A stretch of DNA of 64,000 bases from Prostheceraeus crozeri (taxonomy: Eukaryota > Platyhelminthes > Polycladida > Euryleptidae), in NCBI GenBank assembly GCA_907163375.1, contig CAJQUW010011247.1, forward strand, positions 1-64,000. Reading direction: 5' to 3'. The stretch's first letter is position 1, and each line of letters begins with the position of its first letter. Of this stretch, positions 56,289 to 64,000 are shown in pieces. The notes beneath the pieces were generated by a model that was given only the letters and a program-made list of their open reading frames with translations, made no database searches and was not told the origin of the DNA. Made by a program: the position numbers and the translations under genes.

Positions 56289-58870
56289 CCCTCGGGGGGT
56301 TTTCTGGGTCCACGTGAACCCATTTTTCCAGATCACTTGCTGTTATTTATTAAGTTTTCATTATTTATTATTGATATCACTGGACTTTATCTGTATCGAT
56401 ATGTCAATTATAACTGCCAAGTGAAAATGTATTAGCTGTTGTTTAAATAATTGCAATACATCGCAAACCTTTTAGTAAATCTATGGGTCCAGCTGGACCC
56501 AGTCACACTGATATAACAAAGGCCCGTATTCGTGAAACCAGATAAGGATTTCCCGTATCCTTAGCGACGCTATATCTTAGCCTTATCCTGACCGTCATAT
56601 TCGTGAAGGCAGCTATCGTCACGCGCTCACGATGTGTAGCATTTTTTCTATTTTTAGCCTTAACGCCATGCACTTCAAAGGCTGACAACTGGTCAGATTT
56701 TGGAGACGTTGAAATCACAGGCGCACTTGCAAACGATTCCATCGATTAGTTTGTCGATCTGCCCAGGCCGATTGGGCCGCCTCAACTCGCTGATACAATG
56801 CGAAACAGTAGATAATGAAGCATCGGAATAGCGGTAGTGCTTATTGGCTGCACACAGACACACGCACACTCCTTCCCTACACACAAAGACACACGGGATA
56901 ACGCAGCTGAAACTTCGCTTTGCTTCAAAGCTTTTGCTATCGTCGCTATTGTCGCACGCAGGTGCAACTGTGACGAACTAATGAAATCGATTTTGATGTG
57001 ACGCGTGAACAATGCTCCCTGCCTGCGCTTGGCTATGAGACCGCGCAGGCAGGCCGTTCTGTCATTACACCGCACTGCTGTTTTATGCTACGAGCGAAGA
57101 TGGCGGAACGCTCACAACGGAGCTCAAAAGTTGAAGCTTTGAGATTATTGAGGGGCGCGCAGGAAGACGTTCCCGAAGCTTCTTCATCTGCGAATGACAC
57201 GGAGGACTCCAGTGAATCATCTGGTTCATCTGATATCGATGAAAGTGACAATATTTCACCTTCTGATGACGACGTATCCATTAACCAAGCAATCGGCAAT
57301 AAGTGAATATTTCATCCGCTGATGGAGAGCAATGGACTTCTCTCCTACCTCAAGAACAGAGACGTGGCAGGGAGCGAAGAGAGAATCTGCTTAGACCAGC
57401 ACCAGGTCTTACAAGTTACTCTCTGCGGCATATTCGCGCGCCAAATACTATTATAAATAGCTGGGAAATTTTGTTTGATCACGATATGATGGAGACAATA
57501 CTAAAAGAGACAAATCGGCGAGGGAGATCTATCAAAGGTGCAGCATGGACGGACGCTTCGATGGAAGAAATGTTAGCCTTCATTGGCCTGTTATATCTAC
57601 GCGGCGTGTATCGTTCTCACATGGAGAGTACTGAAGAGCTGTGGTCGAAAGAACACGGAAGGCCCATCTTCAAAATAACAATGAGCCATTCAAGATTCAA
57701 AGAGTTACGTATCATGCTTCGTTTTGACAATCCTGAAACAAGGGCTGCTCGACAACTGCGAGACAAATTAGCAGCGGTTCGTCTTCTTTTGGATGGTTTC
57801 ACGAACAACTGTCAAAAATCGTATGTGCCTGGTGCATTTCTTACCGTTGATGAGGAACTATATCCTTTCAGAGGTCGCTGTGCATATAAGCAATATATGC
57901 CAAGCAAACCATCAAGGTATGGACTTAAGTTCTGGCTGTTGTGCGATGCCAACAATTATTTTTGTTACAATCTACAAATGTACACAGGCAAAGAAGACAA
58001 TCCCAGTCATCACGGACTTGGAGAACGTGTTGTCATGGATTTGACCAGCTCTCTAGAAAATTCTGGAAGACACATAACAACTGACAATTTCTTTACTTCT
58101 TTGAAGCTCGCACGCTCTCTCCGCTCAAAAGGCATGACTTTGTTAGGAACTCTGAGGAAAAACAGACGAGAAGTTCCTCCGCAGATGAAGAATCTACAGG
58201 GCCGTGCTGTTTACTCTTCAGATTTCCGATTCAACCTCGAAGATCAAACATGCCTCCTCAGTTACAAATGCAAGAAAAATGATTGTGTCCTTCTTTTGAG
58301 CACCTTCCATCAAGAGCCAGTTGTTGATCAACAGACTGACCGAAAGGTTCCAGAAATGATAAAAGACTACAATGCGACCAAAGGAGGTGTAGATAAAGCT
58401 GACCAAATGGTGGCGACATATACGGTGAAATACATCAGCCGAAGATGGCACACAATCGTGTTTTGCAACCTCTTGGATTTGTGTGGGATAAATGCATATG
58501 TGTTGAATTGCGAAATTGATCCTCATTGGGGAAGAGACAAGCCTCACAAAAGAAGACAATTTCTGCGATGCTTAGGAGAGGAGCTGGTCAAGCCATTTTT
58601 GGAGTCAAAAGACGTGCCACGGCCAATCATCGAAGCAAAGGTGGATGTTGAGAGAGCAACACGAAAAAAAGACAGAGGTCAACTCTGCGGGTGGAAGAAA
58701 GATCGGAAAACTGAGAAAAACCTGTGCTCGGTGTGGGAATCACTGTTGTGATGAACATTCGAACTCTGTGACTCGTACTAATTGTGCTTGATTGTGAAAA
58801 TAAATCTTCTGGGTCCACGTGGACCCAGATTTTCACGAAATGGAATAGCGAATTTTAAACCTCCCGAGGG
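56289..58870 (+). mobile_element. piggyBac element, inactivated
   Basis: It is flanked by TTAA (56285..56288 and 58871..58874). The termini are CCCTCGGGGGGTTT on the left and the inverse of CCCTCGGGAGGTTT on the right. A subterminal palindrome GGGTCCACGTGRACCC occurs near both ends (about 56308 and 58812), with a related one at 56484. It encodes a broken transposase. Confidence 0.88.
57100..58751 (+). pseudogene. piggyBac transposase with frameshifts
   Basis: An acidic N-terminal frame (ATG at 57100, ending at 57306) leads into a second frame (from about 57303) with the catalytic core. Its aspartates lie in LTVDEELYPFRG (about 57849), ITTDNFF (about 58083) and GGVDKADQM (about 58392), the DDD triad of the family. 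The two frames are offset by a frameshift near 57300. The C-terminal cysteine-rich domain (CARCGNHCC) is also out of frame with the core, from about 58715 on. Two frameshifts mean the copy is not expected to be functional. Confidence 0.85.
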
Positions 58871-58874
58871 TTAA

Positions 58875-60975
58875 ATAGTGTCAGGGCTCTCGAATGCATA
58901 TGGACAACATTCAAAAGTTAAGGTACATATATTCAGTCAAATAAAAGTTCAAATAGGCATACCGAAAAGTACCCTTGTGAATTATTGGCAAGGCCAGTGA
59001 CCCATGGCAGGCCAGGGCAGGGAAGGATTTCTTTGAAGAATTTGGTTTGATTAGTTGCAACGATGGAAAATTCCAATAAATCCGGATTAGTTTGAAAATT
59101 CAAATAGCAGAAAGTAAGCATTGTTCTGAAATCAGATTTTGTGAATTAAGCAGTTTTATTTGACAACAACTGCAAGTGAATTCTGCAACGTGCGATTCAG
59201 CCTGAGAGTACATGAATATCTTACATGAATAATGATTCTATGAAATTCGATTCTGAAAAATGCGTATCTGAAGTAGATTTTTTAGACATCACTCATTATT
59301 CGCTGGTTACATGGTGTATAGAAAGTTTCAATTGTCCATTTTTCATGATGCAATTAACACAAACATGATGCATTTGATGATCTCATTTAATAAATTTTAT
59401 GTTCATCAGTTCAACTCTGAAAAATACGAATTTGAAGGTTTTTTGTTAGCCTAATTCATTGTGTTTATAAACTTAAAATTTTTGTTATTTATTGCGATGG
59501 TGTTTAAGAATGAATTGCATACTTCATTGATAAACGTAATTGTAATTGATTAGAATAGTAAAAATAAACAAAAAATGAAGCATGGACGCTGATCTAGAAT
59601 ATCGCTACTCAATTCACATCAACAATGATCTGTTGAAATTATTTTTATTTGAAATCACTTTCATATTTTCGGCGATGAGTCGAAATATGATCACCATCAT
59701 CGATGTTTCCCTCTGCTGCTTGTGTTGTATATCTAGGTGCTCTGAACTGAAAGCTCTGGACCATTCTATCAAAAAAGTCAAAATTAGCGTGACGTCAATG
59801 CAATTTGATTGGCATATTGCAACCCAACTGTTTCTAAAACATCACAGTAAATTCTCAATCATGTTCTCATCATGGCCTTTTTTATGATTTCAAAGAAACC
59901 CTTGACTAAAAGATTGAAATGATATCCATGCATTTCTTCCAATTGTTGTTATTGAATTTTCTCGCTCAGCTGACTATTCAACATCAGACAACCTAGGATG
60001 CATCTAGGGACGATCTGGATACAAGGACTTGATTAACTATTTTGCAAGTCCGAGTTTGATATATGAAGGTTGAAAAATCACTTAAGATGTTGGGTTGATC
60101 AATGGGTTGTTTTCCAGACTTTGTTCTCCGGGAGTAAAAGAAACTGCGCTGAAGCCATGTTCACTTTTAATGATCGTCTCTCTTGCGACTGTCTCACATA
60201 CATATCATGCAAGAATATTTGGTAAATCCATTTTTTGCACTTCATAATCGTCAGTACTTTTATTTCTGCACACACATTCCACTGATATTCACTGCCGTGA
60301 AGCAGCTTCAAGATTGTTTTGACGCTGAACTAAGCTTATTTTTCATATCTGTAGAATATGGACCTGGAATTAAAGGCATATTTCCATATTTCAGAAGCAA
60401 AGTCATCGTGCTGGACATCGAGCAACGAACAGACGTCAGTCTGAGATGAAGCATTTTAAAATATGACATCCTATATTCCTCGAACTTTTGATCTTACCAA
60501 GATACATGCGTCATCTTATTCAATACAACAACGTATGACATTACGAACTATTGCAATGAATTTAGGCCATTTAAAATAGGTCTATGGTCCTTCTTACACG
60601 TAGAACCAACCAGTTAAGATTGAATTCTCACAAATTGCTGACACTATGGACAAAGTACTGTCTGAGTTAAAGCGTCGACCATTCGATCGACGCATGTTGC
60701 GCGCCTACCCTTGCCAAAATCGTTACTCGCCCAAAAAAACGATGATAAGGCACCAAATATATATTTTGGTCTTCTTTCGACCTTCTTCAGTGGTGATGAA
60801 TACACAGTGATTTGTGTGTGGAGGCTATGGAGATTAAAATGCACCTTCAAGCAATCTGTCATGGATTTTGACATAAAAGATAAATAGCTTTATAATTAAA
60901 TTTGAATATGTTGCATTATGAGTAGTGAAATGAGTGTTTTAAAGGCAAAAATATTTTAAATCTAATATAAAAATA
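58875..60975. other. Host DNA, no gene recognised
   Basis: AT-rich sequence without supportable genes. A short minus-strand frame at 60644..60874 (PLKKVERRPKYIFGAL) resembles tails of retroelements but is too short to assign. Confidence 0.35.
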
Positions 60976-61134
60976 TGATTTCTGGGGTGCTGACGTAGTC
61001 AGATTTTTATGGAGCGTTGTGGTACTTTCAGTACGGATGCCCTTCCTGCCGACTTCCAATGATAGTTTCGGGATTCGGCTCCCTGGACCAAAAGAGAGGC
61101 CACGCACTTAATCACTGTGCCACGGATACTACGT
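60976..61134 (-). mobile_element. tRNA-derived SINE copy, degraded
   Basis: Same family as the SINE at 23591. On the minus strand it shows GTGGCACAGTGATTAAGTGC, a GGAAGTCGGCAGGAAGGGCAT body and a CTGACTACGTCAGCACC-like tail. No clear target duplication remains. Confidence 0.75.
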
Positions 61135-62430
61135 TTTGAATAGAGCAACTGAAGTAATCATACAATGAGTATACAAAAATTGCATATGTATATTACTCAA
61201 CCTTGAAGCGTTTCGCAGCACTGATGACTTCCTTACTAAAGGGAAACCGGAAACTTAATAGCATGTTACATACATGTTGCTCATTGGTGCCTAAGTAAAT
61301 TCTTGTCATGCCTGTGAACTATTTTTTCTAATTTAATGTGTGAGTGGAATGAAAGATTCCTATCAAATCCCTGTCTTCAAGATTCTCCGTTTATGATAAT
61401 ATGATCGTTGCCGTGGTATCTTGGGTAACTTCCCTGTGTGCAAGACGCAAGATGATGTGATGAGTCACTGAGCTGTATGAGAGCTTAGGGAAGGAGAGAA
61501 TCTGTAGCGCGTCGAGAAAGTTGGAGAAAAGCTGTTTTCTGATAGGAATATCTGAAAAGAATGATGGTCAAATTACTTGGTTTCTATCTCCATCAACTTC
61601 ATTTCATTTACTGATTTTATAAAACTCTTTCGAATTTTGTAATAATACATGCATCAGCTTATGTTAATGTTAATAATACATTTTCTTACTCCTTGCCCTT
61701 CAATCCACAAATAAGCGGTAAATTAGCTGTCTTCTAATTAAGTAGGAAATATCTTCTAATTAAGTAGGATTTATTTATGCCATTTATCGTCAATTCTTCC
61801 ATCCGTGATGGGTTCGACGGTTTGCTTGTATGGCGGTTCTCCATTTTACTCGTTTCTTTGCATCTTCTATGCGGATTCCGGACGTTTGAAGGTCTTCTCT
61901 GGCATTGTCGCTCTGTGTTTCATTTGGGTCGGTGAGCATTCACTTTCTTCGCAATTTTCAGACGTGTTTCAGCCACTGATTCTCTTCTCTGCTCTCCACT
62001 TGTCCATACAATCTTAGTCGTCGTCTTCTTATATCACTAAGAGGTTTCAGGTACATTCTTCTTCTGAACTCTTCGTTGGAAATGCATTCGAGAAGAGACT
62101 ATCGACATCCACCGGACCATTTCGAGTAGCTTCCAGCACTTTGATTTCATCGTCCAATTTTCGCTGTGAATACAACTTGCATGTGACTTATAGATGGCTG
62201 CCATCATCGGAAGTTCCGCTGACATGGATGTCAAAAAGGTACCGTATTCTGAAATCTGCACCAACTACTTCGAATCCTTGCTCTGACCGCTGCGTTTGCT
62301 GCTTATCCAGTGTAAATGACAATTGGAGTAAATTAAGGATGTCGCATCAATAAAGGACAGGTCAACAAGGATGAAGCCTATAGAAATGATGATATGAATG
62401 GACAGTGGATTTACCAACTGGCTCTTTCTA
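61135..62430. other. Host DNA, no gene recognised
   Basis: It includes a local duplicate TATCTTCTAATTAAGTAGGA (61731..61769). No coding support. Confidence 0.35.
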
Positions 62431-62439
62431 ATAAAGCCT

Positions 62440-63180
62440 TTGACTCTTATCCAGATTCGGCATGTGTTCATCCAGCCAGACGGGCAACGTGTAAGTCCAT
62501 ATCAGCAACCTGCCCATCCAGACTTGCAGCGTTGATGTTGTTGTCGTTTTACCCGGCTCCGTCCAGCGGATAGGAGGCTTCGTATCAAGACAATATGAAG
62601 CGACACGCAGAGTAGGCAAATTAATGCCTATGGCTGGCGAGGAGTTGCCCGGGGAAGAGATGGCCATTTAGATAGCACCGGGGTGCTGCCATACCCAAGA
62701 CAAGACAAACTGTTCACATAGGCGAACAGTATTAATGGGGGGGGGGAGACAGCAACCCCAGTGCTCCCACCACACACCTTTCCTCCGAAGAGTGGCGGCG
62801 TCGGCCATCGCTGAGAGGACTTTGGACAATGCATAGTCAGATTTGCCACCGGGGAGGAAGCTCAAAGAGCTTTGTTGGATATCCCAGCAGCTAGGGTTCG
62901 GCTGTCAGGATTCCCGCAACATCAACTTAGTATAACCACTGAGGAAAGGTAACGAAAATAAAACATCAAACTGCCAACACCAGAGTTGTAGTGGCAAAGG
63001 CCCTTTCAGTCGCCTCCCACGACACGCAGGGGAACGTCGGTCCTATTCTATTCAAACCCAGGAACCGCACGGGAAGACTTGCAGCGTGTCAATCCAATTT
63101 GACAAATTGTGAATCCAGACGGGTAACGTATAAGTCCAGATCGGCAAATTTTCCATCCAAAATGACCGTGTGTTAACCCG
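62440..63180. repeat. Probable dispersed repeat or LINE 5' region
   Basis: GC-richer than its surroundings. It contains GTCGCCTCCCACGACACGCA followed by GGGGAACG...CCTATTCT, a phrase common in 5' regions of invertebrate retroelements. The CCAGACGGG(C/T)AACGT(G/A)TAAGTCCA motif occurs twice (about 62475 and 63116), with a poly-G run at 62738. No coding domain was found. Confidence 0.4.
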
Positions 63181-63315
63181 ATCTGGCTAAACTTCACCAT
63201 GCAATAAGTTAGCATCATTGTACACAGCTAATTCCCTAATGTTGTCTCCAGTCAGCAACTTAATTTTATGCAGTGAATTTTCAGACCAAGATTTTTTTAC
63301 ATGTGATTGAATTCA

Positions 63316-63520
63316 TCGAAAAAATTGGTAGTTTAACGTCACTAATCTCCCTTACTGGGGGTTGGACGATGCTGAGACATTCAGACTTAAATCTGGAGCG
63401 TTGTGATCTTTTAGTCCAGATGCCCTTCCTGACGACTTCCAATGAAACTTTCGGGGCTCTACCTCTGGACCGAAAGATCTCCAGGCCAAGCATTTAACCA
63501 CTGTGCCACGGAGACCACTA
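63316..63520 (-). mobile_element. tRNA-derived SINE copy, complete
   Basis: On the minus strand it runs from GTGGTCTCCGTGGCACAGTG (box A region) through the AGGAAGGGCAT body to GTGACGTTAAAC. It is flanked by the 12-bp duplication TGATTGAATTCA (63304..63315 and 63521..63532). It is the best-preserved copy in the window and the reference for the split copy at 23591. Confidence 0.88.
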
Positions 63521-63532
63521 TGATTGAATTCA

Positions 63533-64000
63533 CAGAATGTGTAAATTTGATTTTGCTGCTAACTCTAAACTTTAAATTTTATATTAAACATGTCAACCTT
63601 TTTTTTGATTAACTTAACGTGTGTGTACCATTCTCCAGCGATATTGGCTGATAGTTTCCTCATAAAAGCATCCACCTGGGATACTGATGACTTCCGATAT
63701 TACTTTGGAAAAAAGCATCCTCGACTTATAATAGATTTCAGTCTGTATTACATTAATATATTGCGAACTTAACGATGCAGTCAGTCTACAAATGAGAATT
63801 ATATCGTTGATTTCGTGCTCCGGTTTCTCACAATTTAGTCTCATTTCCAGACGTCCCCGGAAATCGACTTTGCGATAATAAATTGGAATTCTCTCGCTTA
63901 TTTAAAAAATTGAATAGTGTTTGGCGAAGTTATTGATCTCTACTGCTGTAGTTTATGTTTTCCAAGCACTGAAGGTACTTTGATGTGTCCAGCAGTTTGT
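63533..64000. other. Host DNA, no gene recognised
   Basis: Nothing supportable was seen in this last stretch. Confidence 0.4.

Noticed and set aside
56530..56640. Hairpin-rich segment inside the piggyBac 5' region, perhaps a nested MITE
   Set aside because: Inverted words are short and no boundaries or target duplication could be found.
60644..60874. Possible retroelement tail (PLKKVERRPKYIFGAL...)
   Set aside because: Too short and without any catalytic motif or boundary to assign.
1..64000. CRISPR arrays, rRNA genes, bacterial operons
   Set aside because: None seen; the tandem arrays lack spacer structure, and introns, SINEs and LINEs show an animal nuclear genome.

Overview
The window is animal nuclear DNA. 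It has spliced genes with GT..AG introns, one exon of a host ACK/TNK2-type tyrosine kinase (30237..30440), tRNA-derived SINEs, several decayed non-LTR retrotransposons, a pogo/Tigger transposon and a piggyBac relic. The species cannot be named from the sequence; an invertebrate is the best guess from the mix of transposons. The dominant features are two Polinton/Maverick (adintovirus-like) virus-transposons lying in inverted orientation about 20 kb apart.

Polinton B (32134..56180, 24,047 bp) appears complete. It begins AG and ends CT, is flanked by a perfect 6-bp target duplication AGTGTT (32128..32133 and 56181..56186), and has long terminal inverted repeats rich in poly-G/poly-C runs. Its visible genes are open. 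They are: an early-type left arm with TATA boxes and introns (396-, 88- and 84-aa proteins); a spliced protein-primed DNA polymerase B; two paralogous virion-type proteins; a small transcription-factor-like cluster (two PC4-like proteins and a striking TATA-binding-protein homologue); adenain-like protease; major capsid protein; basic core proteins; chromodomain integrase; FtsK/A32-type packaging ATPase; two RING proteins; a free-standing paralogue of part of the polymerase N-terminus; a DEDDh exonuclease-like protein; and a spliced 235-aa gene. Two promoter classes are visible: TATATAA boxes before putative early genes, and a recurrent ATGCAAA motif at the junctions of putative late genes.

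Polinton A (1..12200) is cut by the window start. Its right arm (about 5.6-12.2 kb) is the reverse complement of B's left arm, often almost identical. Inside a pair of 207-bp direct repeats the two elements become unrelated. A carries four TATA-driven genes (two of them paralogues), two tiny arginine-rich mu/pX-like proteins of 53 and 51 aa, and a 2.6-kb AT-rich minisatellite. The arms also hold two kinds of repeated, apparently structured non-coding element. One is a 140-bp element that brackets individual gene cassettes; the other is a 210-bp element inside the 5' UTR intron of the large arm gene.

The host DNA between and beyond the elements holds fragments of four non-LTR retrotransposons (13133..13514, 13634..15485, 16413..18725, 25599..27466), an intact pogo/Tigger element (19469..21472, TA target duplication), a SINE split by a foldback element (23591..24412), the kinase exon, a frameshifted piggyBac copy (56289..58870, TTAA) just outside Polinton B, and two more copies of the same SINE family (about 60976..61134 and 63316..63520).
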